Shown piece after piece: positions 16,944 through 25,814 of a DNA stretch of 44,800 nt. Below the pieces are notes generated by a model. That model saw only the letters and a list, made by a program, of their open reading frames with translations, had not been told where the DNA came from and ran no database searches. A program made the translations under genes and the position numbers. The stretch lies in the NCBI RefSeq assembly GCF_000374445.1, contig NZ_KB894446.1, positions 1-44,800 on the forward strand. Reading direction: 5' to 3'. Source of the stretch: Actinokineospora enzanensis DSM 44649 (lineage in GTDB: Bacteria; Actinomycetota; Actinomycetes; Mycobacteriales; Pseudonocardiaceae). Position 1 is the stretch's first letter; each line of letters begins with the position of its first letter.

Positions 16944-19900
16944 TCAGGTCAGGGTGCGGGGGCGGATGGCGTTCGCCTTGTCCACCAACGCATGCCGCTG
17001 TTCCGGTGTGCTCGCCAGCCGTGCCAGGGCTCGGTAGCAGCGCTCCAGCCCGAAGCGCAGTTCCCGTTCCGACAGCTCGCAGCCCAGCACGGTCCGCTGC
17101 GGGTGGGTCGGGTTCGCGCCCGGCTTGCCCGCCTTGACCCAGCCGTACGCGGCCTCCAGTACCTCCGCCGACAGCTGCGTGCGCCGTTCCGCGTCCAGGG
17201 CGAGCCGTTCCAGCCGCTTGGCCGCGTCGTGCAGCTCCTGTTCGACGACCCGTTCGACCTCGTGTGCCCGCGCCTTGACCTTGATCGCGGCGACCTGGGC
17301 GGACACGTGGTGGCTGGAGGTGTCCGGCACCGCTTCCAGCACCTCGATCGCCCCCGCCCGCGCGCCCTGGGCCAGGTACACCCTGGCCAGGCCGAACGCG
17401 GCACTCACGTAGGAGTGGTCGGTGCGCCAGACCAGTTCGTAGAAGCGGGCGGCGGCGAAGTGGTCGCCGGACAGTTCGTGGCTGACCGCCAGGGCCAGTT
17501 TGGGGCCGATCTCGCCGGGGACCGCCTCGTAGACCCGGTCGAAGGCCTCACGGGCGATCCGCGGGGCGCGGTTGGCCAGCGCTAGCAGGCCGTGGAACCA
17601 CTCCGGGCGCCAGTCCGCCGGGTTGGCGGCCAGCCTGCGCGCGGCCTCCAGCTCGGCGCCCGCCGCGCGCAGGTCGCCCTGTTCCATCCTGGCCTTCACC
17701 AGCCGCAGCCGGACCTCGATGGAGTCCTGCGGGGCGGCGGCCAGGGCGGCCACCAGCTCGGCCGGTTCGGTGGCGGTGATGCTGGCCAGCGCGGCGGCGG
17801 CGTGGTCGTCGGTGTCCACCAGCGGCAGCGGCAGCACCGAGGCGACCTCGGCCGGGTCCGGGGTGGGCAGCGAGTCGGACACCACCAGGCCCGCGCCGAA
17901 CGTGCGGGTCTCCGGGCCGAACACGGTGGAGATGCCCGGCCTTGGCCGGTTCGTGCCCAGCGCCATGACCTCGCGCAGCACGCCGGTGAGCTGGTCGGCC
18001 ATCTCCTCCGCGGAGGCGAACCGACGCGCCGGGTCGGCGTGCGTCGCCCGCTTGAGGGTGCGGTAGTAGCTGCCGAACAGCGCGAACAGCGGCTCGGCGT
18101 CCGGGCCGGGCAGGGTGTGCTTGTAGCGGGTGGTGTAGCCGGCGAACTCGATGGACAGCACGGCCAGGGTGCGGCCGACGGTGTAGATGTCGGAGGCGAC
18201 CGTGGCGCCCTCGGTGGCCAGCTCGGGGGCGGCGTACCCGGCGGTGAAGAACAGCGGGCTCTCGTAGTCGTCCAGCTTGCGGACCGCGCCCAGGTCGATC
18301 AGCTTGAGCTGCTCGCCCGCCTGGATCACGTTGTCCGGCTTGAGGTCGCAGTAGAGCATGTCGACGCTGTGCAGGTAGCCGATCGCGGGCAGGATCTCCA
18401 GCCCGTAGGCGATCACCTGCCCGATCGGCAGCGGCTCCGCCCGCCCGGCCTCGCGGTGGTGCTCCAGCGCCAGCTGCCGCAGCGACTGGCCGCCGACGTA
18501 CTCCATCACGATGTAGCCGACCAGCGAGCCGGTCTTCGGGTCCGGGTGCTGCACGAAGTTGTAGATCTTGACCACGTTCGGGTGCTCGACCTCGGCCAGG
18601 AACCGCCGCTCGGCCACCACCGAGGCCATCGAGGTGGCGTCGCCGGTGTCGATCATGCCCTTGAGCACCACCCAGCGATCGCTGACGTTGTGGTCCTTGG
18701 CCAGGTAGATCCAGCCGAGACCGCCGTAGGCGATGCTGCCGAGCACCTCGTACTGGCCGCCGACCAGGTCGCCGCGGAACAGCCGCGGCCGGAAGTTGAA
18801 CTCCTGCCCGCAGCTCGGGCACTCGCCCTCGGCCTCGCCCGGCTCGCCGTCCACGCCGCGGCCGACCTCGGCCCCGCAGTTGTTGCAGAACCGCTTGTTC
18901 TCCGCGACGACCGGGTCGTCCAGTACCGCGCTGGCCGGGTCCTTGACCGGCACGACCGGCACCTCGACCAGCCCGGCGCCGAGCCTGCCCCGCCCGGAGG
19001 CCCGCGACCCGGTCCGCCTGCCGGTGCCGGGGAACGCGCCGGAACCGGTGCCCGGCCCGCTGTCGGTCCGGCTGACCAGCTGCGTCTCCGGCTCGCCATC
19101 CTCGGGCTGCGGCGGCACGATGCTCTGGGTCAGCGTGGTCTCGTTGAGCACGCTGGTGGGCTGCGGATCGTCCTCGGACAGCGCGGTATCCGGCAGCACC
19201 CCGGGCTGCCGCGGCGCCACCGGCGGGTACTCGACCGGCGCGATCCGCATCGTGCCCTCGTCCCGTGGCACCGGGCTCGGCGGGAACGGCCGCGGCCGCT
19301 CGCCCTGTCCGAACGGGACCATCCCGGGATTCGACTGCGTCGGCCCGGTCCGCGGCGCGTTCTGCTGTGGCGCGTTCTGCTGTGGCGCACTCGGTTGCGG
19401 TGTATTTGGTTGTGGTGCGTTCGGTTGTGGCGCACCGGGGAACGGCCGCGGCGGCGCGAACCCACCGGTCTGCGACTGCGGCGGCCCCGGCCGCCGATTC
19501 GGCCCGGTCCCGGGCGGCGGCATGGGGAACTGCCCCGTCCCTTGCGGCGCCGTGGGCTGCGGCACCGGATGCTGCCCGGTGCCCTGCGGATGTCCCATCG
19601 GCGCGGGCATCTGGGTCGTACCCGGCGGTACGGGGTGGCTCCCCGTCGCGGTGGGCGTGAACGGCTGGGCACCTTGCGGCGGAGGCAGTTGAGTCGTCTG
19701 CGGCAGCGGGAGGCTACCGGTCGCCGTAGGCGCGAAGGGCCTGCCACCTTGCGAGGACTGACCGGGACCCTGCGGCAGCGAGAACTGCCCGGTTCCCTGC
19801 GGTCGACCAGTACCGGGAGCGCCCTGGGGCTGACCCGGTCGACCAGCTCCCTGGGGTGGTGCCAACTGCCCAGGAGCGGGGAACTGACCTGGTGGGTTCG

Positions 19901-20612
19901 TGTGCGGTCCGCTGTTCAGACCTGGGCGCGGTGGCGCCGGGAACTGACCTGTTCCCGGTGGCAGCGGGTGCGGTCCACTGGACTGCCTGCCGCCTGCCGG
20001 TGGAGCCTGTACCGGGGGGAACTGCCCAGTCTGTACCGCGTGCCGTCCCCGCGGCTTCATCTGCTGCGTGGGCGGGTTCTGTTGCACGGCGGGCCCTTGC
20101 TGTGGTTCGACCGGACCCGGCTGCCCGCCGGACTCGACCGGGCTTTGCTGTCCGGCCTGCCCCGGCTGATCACCCGGTGCCTGATCGACCGCCGGTGGCC
20201 CGGCCGGGTTCGGCCCGCCCGGCTGTGGCGTCTGCGGCGGCGGCCCCGCGTTGGCCATCGGCGCCCACGGCGACTGCGGCGCGAACGGCGGCGGACCGCC
20301 GGGCCCGCCCGGCCCATCAAGTCCGCTTTGGCCGCCAGGCCCACCCTGCGCGCTCGGTCCGGCCTGCCCGCCGGATCCACCCGGGCGCGGGTGCGGCGAC
20401 GGCTTACCGGGTTCCACCGGTACCACCGGCATCCGCCGCGACGCCAGGCCGGGGGAGTCCGATGTGGACTCCACGGCCGCGGCCTCCGAGATGGACTCCT
20501 CGGACACCGGCGGCGGGGGCGAGTCGAAGTTCCAGCGCGCGGGCTTGGGTGGGAAGCGCTCGTCCGGATCGGGCTCGGCGGGGTTCTCCCCCGGTGGGGT
20601 CCAGTGCGTCAT
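16944..20612 (-). CDS. pknG: Serine/threonine protein kinase PknG with very long N-terminus
   Basis: A 1222-residue kinase of the PknG type. About 560 residues of Pro/Gly/Gln-rich disorder come first. Then a rubredoxin-like zinc/iron module (FCNNC about 576-580; CPSC about 600), a kinase domain (about 620-880) with YCDLKPDN catalytic loop, LIDLGAVR in place of DFG, and Lys in VVLKGM, then a TPR domain to the end. Mycobacterial PknG, about 750 residues, phosphorylates GarA and OdhI-like FHA proteins to set the fate of 2-oxoglutarate, answering amino acids sensed by GlnH and GlnX. Those two genes precede it here with a 9-base gap and a 4-base overlap. The start is ATG 20612 with GAGGTGG upstream; a GTG one codon earlier is equally possible. 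Confidence 0.95.
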   Translation of the reverse strand: MTHWTPPGENPAEPDPDERFPPKPARWNFDSPPPPVSEESISEAAAVESTSDSPGLASRRMPVVPVEPGKPSPHPRPGGSGGQAGPSAQGGPGGQSGLDGPGGPGGPPPFAPQSPWAPMANAGPPPQTPQPGGPNPAGPPAVDQAPGDQPGQAGQQSPVESGGQPGPVEPQQGPAVQQNPPTQQMKPRGRHAVQTGQFPPVQAPPAGGRQSSGPHPLPPGTGQFPAPPRPGLNSGPHTNPPGQFPAPGQLAPPQGAGRPGQPQGAPGTGRPQGTGQFSLPQGPGQSSQGGRPFAPTATGSLPLPQTTQLPPPQGAQPFTPTATGSHPVPPGTTQMPAPMGHPQGTGQHPVPQPTAPQGTGQFPMPPPGTGPNRRPGPPQSQTGGFAPPRPFPGAPQPNAPQPNTPQPSAPQQNAPQQNAPRTGPTQSNPGMVPFGQGERPRPFPPSPVPRDEGTMRIAPVEYPPVAPRQPGVLPDTALSEDDPQPTSVLNETTLTQSIVPPQPEDGEPETQLVSRTDSGPGTGSGAFPGTGRRTGSRASGRGRLGAGLVEVPVVPVKDPASAVLDDPVVAENKRFCNNCGAEVGRGVDGEPGEAEGECPSCGQEFNFRPRLFRGDLVGGQYEVLGSIAYGGLGWIYLAKDHNVSDRWVVLKGMIDTGDATSMASVVAERRFLAEVEHPNVVKIYNFVQHPDPKTGSLVGYIVMEYVGGQSLRQLALEHHREAGRAEPLPIGQVIAYGLEILPAIGYLHSVDMLYCDLKPDNVIQAGEQLKLIDLGAVRKLDDYESPLFFTAGYAAPELATEGATVASDIYTVGRTLAVLSIEFAGYTTRYKHTLPGPDAEPLFALFGSYYRTLKRATHADPARRFASAEEMADQLTGVLREVMALGTNRPRPGISTVFGPETRTFGAGLVVSDSLPTPDPAEVASVLPLPLVDTDDHAAAALASITATEPAELVAALAAAPQDSIEVRLRLVKARMEQGDLRAAGAELEAARRLAANPADWRPEWFHGLLALANRAPRIAREAFDRVYEAVPGEIGPKLALAVSHELSGDHFAAARFYELVWRTDHSYVSAAFGLARVYLAQGARAGAIEVLEAVPDTSSHHVSAQVAAIKVKARAHEVERVVEQELHDAAKRLERLALDAERRTQLSAEVLEAAYGWVKAGKPGANPTHPQRTVLGCELSERELRFGLERCYRALARLASTPEQRHALVDKANAIRPRTLT
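19353..19427 (-). repeat. 15-base tandem repeat inside pknG
   Basis: Five imperfect 15-base units (typical unit TGGCGCGTTCTGCTG on the plus strand) encode a pentapeptide series of the type APQ(P/Q)N in the disordered N-terminus. Some units carry unusually AT-rich codons (TATTTGG), suggesting recent slippage and drift. Confidence 0.7.
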
Positions 20613-20621
20613 CACGCCACC

Positions 20622-21611
20622 TCAATCCCGGTACCGGGGCGCGGGTGGTGCGGCGGGCTCGGTTGCCTGGCCGAGCCAGCGGTTGTAGCTGGCCGTCCAG
20701 GTGCCGCTCGCGATGGAGCGTTCGAGTACGCCGTTGACGAACCGCACCATGTCCTCGCTCTGCTTGGGGATGCCGATGCCGTACGGCTCCTCGGTGAACC
20801 GCGGGCCGACCAGTTTCACGTTGGGGTCCTGGGCGACCATGCCCGCCAGGATCGTGTCGTCGGTGGACACCGCGACGACCTGGCCCTGCTGGAGCATCAC
20901 CAGGCAGTCCGACCAGTTGTCCACCGCGACCACCTCGGGCGGCGCGGGCGACTCGCGCAGCTTCATGATCGAGGTCGAGCCCTTCGCCGCGCACACCCGC
21001 TTGCCGCCGAGCTGGTCAACGCCGGTGATCTGGGACGCGCGGTCGACCACGATCCGCTGCCCGGCGACGTAGTAGGTGGCCGAGAAGTTGATGTCTACCC
21101 AGCGCGCGCAGGTGGCCGTCATGGTGCGGACCACGATGTCGACCTCGCCCTTCTTCAGCGCGTCGATGCGCTCCGCCGAGGTGATCACCTTGTACTGCAC
21201 CTTGTTCGGGTCGCCGAAGATGGCCTCCGCGATCTCCCGGACCCGGTCGATGTCGAAGCCCTCCAGGGCGTTGCTGGTCGGGTTGCGGAAGCCGAACAGG
21301 AACGTGTTCTGGTCGACGCCCGCGATGAGCCTGCCCCGGTCCTGGATGGCCTTCATGGTGGACCCGGCGGGCATCTGGCCCGCGGGCGGCAGCGGCCCGG
21401 GGCGCAGGCTGGCGTTGGGGTCGCACGGCGGCACCGGGGCCGCGGTGCCGGTGCTGCTGCCCGGGTTGACCTCGACGCCCGCGGGCTGCGGCCGTTCGAC
21501 CGAGGTCACGGTGGCCAGGTCGACCGGGGAGCCGGTGGCCGAGCAGGCCGTGCACAGGGCGGCCGCGGCCGCGAGCAGCCCGGCCAGGCGCCACTTCCGA
21601 CGGTGGCTCAT
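20622..21611 (-). CDS. glnH: GlnH-like substrate-binding lipoprotein
   Basis: A 329-residue extracellular solute-binding protein of family 3. The signal peptide has Cys23 in lipobox ALCTAC, so it is anchored outside the membrane. The fold signature is IAGVDQNTFLFGFRNP, then FDIDRVREIAEAIFGD and KKGEVDIVVRTMTATCARW. In mycobacteria GlnH binds aspartate or glutamate and signals through GlnX to the kinase PknG, and no ABC permease genes occur here, which fits sensing rather than uptake. The ATG overlaps the glnX stop by four bases (ATGA). Confidence 0.92.
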   Translation of the reverse strand: MSHRRKWRLAGLLAAAAALCTACSATGSPVDLATVTSVERPQPAGVEVNPGSSTGTAAPVPPCDPNASLRPGPLPPAGQMPAGSTMKAIQDRGRLIAGVDQNTFLFGFRNPTSNALEGFDIDRVREIAEAIFGDPNKVQYKVITSAERIDALKKGEVDIVVRTMTATCARWVDINFSATYYVAGQRIVVDRASQITGVDQLGGKRVCAAKGSTSIMKLRESPAPPEVVAVDNWSDCLVMLQQGQVVAVSTDDTILAGMVAQDPNVKLVGPRFTEEPYGIGIPKQSEDMVRFVNGVLERSIASGTWTASYNRWLGQATEPAAPPAPRYRD

Positions 21612-22951
21612 CGGTACTCCCGCAGTCGTTCCCGGATGCCGAGGGTGATGCCCGCGGCGGCGATCAGGGCCAGCACGGCCACCCCGGGCACCAGTCCGGT
21701 GAGCGCCTTGCCCGCGCCGCTGGTCTGGGTGAAGAACTCGGTCCGGCCCGCGTTCAGCGCGGCGATCATGTTCTGGTCCAGCTTGGCGAACGCGGTGGCG
21801 GCGCTGTCCGGGGCGTCGCCGATGGCGGCCTTGACCGCGTCCTCGTACTGGCCGCCGTCGTCCAGCTCGCGGATCTTGCGGTGCGCGGCGACCCAGGCGG
21901 CGGCGTTGTCCACCGCCTGTTGCAGCTGGTCGGCGGTCGCGCCACCGGCGGCCAGGGCCTTGGCCTGGCGGAGCAGGTTGTCCGGGCCGTCGCCGACGAG
22001 CGTGGTGGACAGCTGCTTCCACTCCTGCTCGTAGCCGGGGCCGTCGCCGCGGGCGACCAGGGTGAGGGTCTCGTCGGCGCGGGCCTTGAGCGCGTTGATC
22101 CTGGCCCGGACCAGCACGTCGACCTGCTGGGAGCCGTTGCGTTCGGCGTCGCCGACGTGCGCCGACATGACCAGCAGCGCGGCCGAGCTCCAGACCAGCG
22201 CGACGACCAGCGCGGCCGAGGCGGTGACCAGGCCGATGTTGAGCAGCCGGTTGGTCTTGCGGGTCAGGTAGCGCTGGGTCAGCACGAGCGCCGCGGCGAG
22301 CACCACGAACAGCACGATCGCCGCCCACGGTATCGACCGCGCGTCCTCCTGCTCGGCCTGCAACCGGTCGTAGTCGATCTCGTACAGCTTCTCCGCGGCG
22401 GGCAGCAGCTTGGCGCGCATCAGCGTGGACGCCTCGCGCAGGTAGGCCGCGCCCGCCGGGAAGCCCTGCCGGTTGTTGGCCCGCGCGGTCTCCACCAGGC
22501 CCGAGTAGACCGGCAGCTGCTGGGACAGGATGGCCACCTGGTCGCCAGCCAGGCTGTCGCCGCCGACGTCGGAGGACGCCTTGCCCAGCGCGGCGCCCGC
22601 CTGGGCCAGGTCGAGCTCGTAGCGGTCGCGCAGGGCCTGCGGCTCGACGCCGCCGGACAGGAACGCGCTGGCCGCGGTGGCGTCCGCGTCGGAGAGCGAG
22701 CGGAAGATCTGCTGCGCGGCCGCGGCCAGCGGCTCGCGGTGCTCGACCAGGTCGTCCAGGGTGTCCTGCTTGGCCTGCAGGGTCAGCGCGGCGACGATGC
22801 CGGTGACCGCGGTGACCACCAGCAGCGCCACCGCCATGATCGTCAGTCGGCCCGGGGTGGTGGTCGTCGACCGGGCCACCCTGGTCACCGAGCTCGTCTC
22901 CCCCCGGTCCGTGCCCGGACCGGTCCGCGGCCGCGGCGCGGCCGTCACCAC
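21608..22951 (-). CDS. glnX: GlnX-like membrane sensor
   Basis: A 447-residue membrane protein with four transmembrane helices: near the N-terminus (LTIMAVALLVVTAVTGIVAA), mid-chain (IPWAAIVLFVVLAAALVL, then ASAALVVALVWSSAALLVM) and near the C-terminus (GVAVLALIAAAGITLGI). Each pair encloses a helical extracytoplasmic domain of about 150 residues. This tandem plan and the gene order glnX-glnH-pknG match the mycobacterial amino-acid sensing module, where GlnX passes the GlnH signal inward. The start is uncertain: I chose GTG 22951, behind a GGGTGGGA-type site; the frame stays open further upstream without a good start. Confidence 0.88.
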   Translation of the reverse strand: MVTAAPRPRTGPGTDRGETSSVTRVARSTTTTPGRLTIMAVALLVVTAVTGIVAALTLQAKQDTLDDLVEHREPLAAAAQQIFRSLSDADATAASAFLSGGVEPQALRDRYELDLAQAGAALGKASSDVGGDSLAGDQVAILSQQLPVYSGLVETARANNRQGFPAGAAYLREASTLMRAKLLPAAEKLYEIDYDRLQAEQEDARSIPWAAIVLFVVLAAALVLTQRYLTRKTNRLLNIGLVTASAALVVALVWSSAALLVMSAHVGDAERNGSQQVDVLVRARINALKARADETLTLVARGDGPGYEQEWKQLSTTLVGDGPDNLLRQAKALAAGGATADQLQQAVDNAAAWVAAHRKIRELDDGGQYEDAVKAAIGDAPDSAATAFAKLDQNMIAALNAGRTEFFTQTSGAGKALTGLVPGVAVLALIAAAGITLGIRERLREYR

Positions 22952-23145
22952 GGGGTCCCACCCAACCGCACTTACCCGCCCGCCTTCCCCCGCTGCCGCC
23001 TGGTCGGACCTGAACTTAGTGGAGTACTTTCGCCCGAGCCACCATGTCCGACACAGCCGGTCACCAGCACTGTCCCACTTGTGCGCGGTGTAGTCGCCTG
23101 GTTGCTGTCTGGTTCCGCCCAACCCCGGGTGGGACCGTGGAGGGC

Positions 23146-23364
23146 ATGAACGGTGAGCACAGCATGCAGCGGATAGCCACGTTCTGCGGACAGTGCGACT
23201 GCGGCTGTCCGGAACTGTGGGTCGACCAGGACGCGCCCGAGGAGCGCCGGGTGGTCATCACCGACGACTTCGGGCAGCGCGTGCAGCTGAGCCTCGGCCA
23301 GCTCGCCGACCTGGTCGCCGATGTCAAGGGCGGCGTCCTCGACGGACTGCTGGCGAGCCGGTAG
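23146..23364 (+). CDS. Small Cys-rich conserved protein
   Basis: A 72-residue protein with a compact cysteine cluster FCGQCDCGCPELWVD (four Cys at residues about 14-21), followed by a strand pair (RRVVITDDFGQRVQ) and a helix (LSLGQLADLVADVKGG). The Cys block suggests a metal or Fe-S site, but one protein alone does not have enough ligands to say which. The family is recurrent in actinobacteria without known function, to my recollection. GACCGT seven bases before the ATG supports a leaderless start. It precedes the DUF5134 gene by 8 bases and may be co-transcribed. Confidence 0.7.
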   Translation: MNGEHSMQRIATFCGQCDCGCPELWVDQDAPEERRVVITDDFGQRVQLSLGQLADLVADVKGGVLDGLLASR

Positions 23365-23372
23365 CGAGCGCG

Positions 23373-23978
23373 GTGGCGGGTCCGGCATGGCTCGGGTGGG
23401 TGCTCACCACGGCGTTCCTCGGGATCGCCGGGTACGGCGTCGCCCGGCTCGTCATCGCCGCCCGCCCCGGCACCCCGGTCCCGGCCGGTTACTCGGGCCG
23501 CCAGCGCGCGGCGGACGTGGCGCATGTGGCGATGGCGTTCGGCATGGCGGTGATGTGCTCGCCGGTCGGCGGGCCGCTGCCGCCCGCGGGCTGGCAGACG
23601 GTGTTCGCGGTGGTGACGGCGTGGTTCCTGGGTGCCGCCGTGCTCGGCCGCGGGCGGGGTGGGCACCTGCCGGGCTGGCACGGGGGTGACTGGCAGCACG
23701 CCGTGGCCGGGCTGGCGATGCTGTACATGCTGACGGCCGTGCCGCATTCCGCGCACTCGATGTCGGCGGCGTGGACGATGCCGCACGCGGGCGAGGCCGC
23801 GCTGCCGGTTCTGGGCTGGTTGTTCGTGGCGTTCTTCGCGGCGCAGGCGGTGGGCCTGGGCATGGTGCTACGCCGGGCTGGTTCCGGGGGCGGGCTCCTG
23901 GCCGATGGCCGGGTCGCCGCGCTGTGCCAGCTGGTCATGGCCGTCGGCACCGGCTACCTGCTCCTGGTCACGCTGTAG
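23373..23978 (+). CDS. DUF5134 family membrane protein
   Basis: A 201-residue integral membrane protein with about six helices (for example WVLTTAFLGIAGYGVARLVI, AVAGLAMLYMLTAVPH, LGWLFVAFFAAQAVGLGMVL). A His-rich stretch (ADVAHVAMAFGMAVMCSP; VPHSAHSMSAAW; TMPHAG) with Met is conserved in DUF5134 proteins and recalls copper-binding or redox membrane proteins, but the function is unknown. The GTG start at 23373 lies nine bases after the preceding stop. The last 111 bases overlap the end of the converging MFS gene. Confidence 0.8.
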   Translation: MAGPAWLGWVLTTAFLGIAGYGVARLVIAARPGTPVPAGYSGRQRAADVAHVAMAFGMAVMCSPVGGPLPPAGWQTVFAVVTAWFLGAAVLGRGRGGHLPGWHGGDWQHAVAGLAMLYMLTAVPHSAHSMSAAWTMPHAGEAALPVLGWLFVAFFAAQAVGLGMVLRRAGSGGGLLADGRVAALCQLVMAVGTGYLLLVTL

Positions 23979-25094
23979 CCGGGTGCCCAGCCAGGCCGCG
24001 CCGAGGCCGAGCGCGGCGAACAGCGTGAACGCGAGCGCGGGCGCGGGCAGCAGGTAGCCCGCGACGAACGAGACCACGACGCCGCCCGCGTTGCCGGTCA
24101 TCCAGATCAACGAGGTGATCGGGCCCGCGGCCGGTGAGTCGTCACGTTCGACCCAGGCCAGCGCGACCGGCAAAGCCGAGAGCAGCATGAACCCGATGGG
24201 CACGCTCGCCACGAACCCGGTGGCCAGCGGCAGGAAGCCGAGCAGCAGACAGGCCAGCGCGGTGACCACGCCGGTGAGCCGCAGCGCCCCGAACTCCCAG
24301 CCCCGGCGCACCGCCAGCGGCGGCACGATGATCGAGCCGACCACCCCGGCGACCAGCATGACCAGCAGCAACAGTCCGGTGGTGTCGGCGGTCAGGCCCG
24401 CCGGGGCGAGCAGTGGCTCCAGCCAGGTGGCCAGCGCGACGAAGATCCCCATGCCGAGGAACACGATCCCGGACAGCACCGGCACGCCGGGCAGCCGCCA
24501 CACCTCGCGCACGGTCGGCAGCGCCGTGCCGTCATGCCGGTGCGGCGGTCGTACGCGCAGCGCGAGCAGTGCGGCGATGGCGGTGACCACCGAGATCCCG
24601 GTGCCGATCGCCACGACCGTGCGCACGTCCCCGGCGACGGTGCCGATCGCGGTCGCGGCGATCATGCCCAGGTAGGTGGCACCCGCGCCGACGGCGATGC
24701 CCAACGGCCGGTCGGCCGGGTCGAGGTAGGTGGCCGCGATCCGGGTGATGGCGTTGGCCAGGATCGGCTGCGCGACGGCGGCCAGCGTCTGGCCGACCAG
24801 TGCGGCCCAGTAGGCGTCGTCGACCAGCCGGATCGCCGCGCCGACCGCGATCAGCAGCGCGCCGACGGCCAGCGTCGGGCGCTGCCACCGGTCCAGCGCC
24901 AGCCCGGTCGGCACGGCCAGCGCCACGAACAGCAGCGGGAACAGGTTCGCGAGCCAGCCGACGGCCTGCTCGTCGACGCCGAAATGCTGCGCGGTCGCGG
25001 TGGTGATGGCGGTGTACGTCAGCCAGCAGACCTGCGTCGACACGCCAAGCGCGGCGAACGCGGCGACCACCGGCCAGCGGCTCGACGAAGACAT
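23868..25094 (-). CDS. MFS transporter
   Basis: A 408-residue 12-helix transporter of the major facilitator superfamily, nearest in character to the CynX/NimT-like group. The N-terminal half carries VSTQVCWLTYTAITTATAQH and the cytoplasmic-loop signature LALDRWQRP between helices 2 and 3. Substrate unknown; these are commonly exporters or nitrate/cyanate-like carriers. I set the start at ATG 25094 because a strong promoter ends seven bases upstream (leaderless); an ATG at 25115 lies inside that promoter. The last about 36 residues, polar and Gln-rich, come from the 111-base overlap with the opposite gene. Confidence 0.88.
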   Translation of the reverse strand: MSSSSRWPVVAAFAALGVSTQVCWLTYTAITTATAQHFGVDEQAVGWLANLFPLLFVALAVPTGLALDRWQRPTLAVGALLIAVGAAIRLVDDAYWAALVGQTLAAVAQPILANAITRIAATYLDPADRPLGIAVGAGATYLGMIAATAIGTVAGDVRTVVAIGTGISVVTAIAALLALRVRPPHRHDGTALPTVREVWRLPGVPVLSGIVFLGMGIFVALATWLEPLLAPAGLTADTTGLLLLVMLVAGVVGSIIVPPLAVRRGWEFGALRLTGVVTALACLLLGFLPLATGFVASVPIGFMLLSALPVALAWVERDDSPAAGPITSLIWMTGNAGGVVVSFVAGYLLPAPALAFTLFAALGLGAAWLGTRLQRDQEQVAGADGHDQLAQRGDPAIGQEPAPGTSPA

Positions 25095-25131
25095 ACCGGC
25101 CAGTATCAAATCCATTTCACGTTCAAGTCAA
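25095..25131 (-). promoter_or_regulatory. Leaderless promoter of the MFS transporter gene
   Basis: On the minus strand TTGACT (25126-25131) and GATACT (25102-25107) are 18 bases apart, and the ATG follows seven bases after the -10. This is the closest match to a housekeeping promoter in the window and decides the start codon. Confidence 0.7.
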
Positions 25132-25229
25132 CGACCGGCTTACACAACCCGAACGTTGTCCTGGCCGGGCTTTTACCCCGACCCGCCAAGGTTGACCCGG
25201 TAAGCATCCGAGACAGAGGGAGGATCCAC

Positions 25230-25613
25230 ATGCGAGCCAGGTCGGCGTTGATCGTCGGTGCCCTGGTGACGGGCATGGGGGTGATCGGTGCCGGGGTCGC
25301 GGCCGCCGCCCCGAGCACCCCGGTCACCATCACGCTCAGCCCGGAGCAGGTGGGCAAGATCTGCGACCAGCGCATCCCCAAGATCGAGGCCAGGGTGGAC
25401 CGCCTGGTCACCCGGATCAACGGCGGCGCCGAGGTCAAGGGCTCCAGCGCCTGGTTGAAGGCACGCGCCGACAAGGAGCGCGCGGCAGGCCGGGAGGCGA
25501 GCGCGAACCTGCTGCAGGAGCGTGCCGATCGGCGCGCGGGCCGGATCGACCAGCTGAACAAGGCGAAGCAGCGGGCCGAGGACTTCAAGACCAAGTACTG
25601 CGGGTCGAAGTGA
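25230..25613 (+). CDS. Small secreted helical protein
   Basis: A 127-residue protein with a typical signal peptide (MRARSALIVGALVTGMGVIG, cleavage likely after AAA near residue 27). The mature part is a charged, Lys/Arg/Ala-rich helix (ARADKERAAGREASANLLQE and RADRRAGRIDQLNKAKQRAE) with two Cys, near residues 44 and 124 (KICDQR and KYCGSK), that could form a disulphide clamping the ends of a helical hairpin. No known domain. GAGGGAGGA precedes the ATG. It overlaps the next gene, a lipoprotein, by four bases, and a two-component system follows, so it may feed a signal to that system. Confidence 0.75.
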   Translation: MRARSALIVGALVTGMGVIGAGVAAAAPSTPVTITLSPEQVGKICDQRIPKIEARVDRLVTRINGGAEVKGSSAWLKARADKERAAGREASANLLQERADRRAGRIDQLNKAKQRAEDFKTKYCGSK

Positions 25614-25798
25614 CCCGGATCCGCTCGTTCGCCATCGCCGCGCTGCTCCTGGGGTGCCTCGCCGGTACCGCCGCCTGTCAGGGCAGTGGTACCAGCGAGT
25701 CCCCTTCGTCGGGGGGCGGCGCGTCGGTGGAGCAGGAGATCGGCCAGATCGAGTCCACTCTGGACAACGTGGAGTCGGAGGTGGACGGGGACCGGTGA
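25610..25798 (+). CDS. Tiny lipoprotein
   Basis: A 62-residue protein. It starts with GTG overlapping the preceding stop (GTGA). The signal peptide RIRSFAIAALLLGCLAGTAA ends at a lipobox Cys (AACQG), so about 40 residues would remain outside, ending in an acidic helix IGQIESTLDNVESEVDGD. The function is unknown; the coupling to the secreted helical protein suggests a pair on the outer membrane face, maybe sensing or anchoring. Confidence 0.7.
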   Translation: MTRIRSFAIAALLLGCLAGTAACQGSGTSESPSSGGGASVEQEIGQIESTLDNVESEVDGDR

Positions 25799-25814
25799 CG
25801 GGTACCGTGCGCGC

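Noticed and set aside
17592..22034. A 1480-codon plus-strand open frame across pknG, glnH and glnX
   Set aside because: It is the antisense shadow of three clear minus-strand genes in GC-rich DNA; the product is Arg/Gly/His-rich with no domain.
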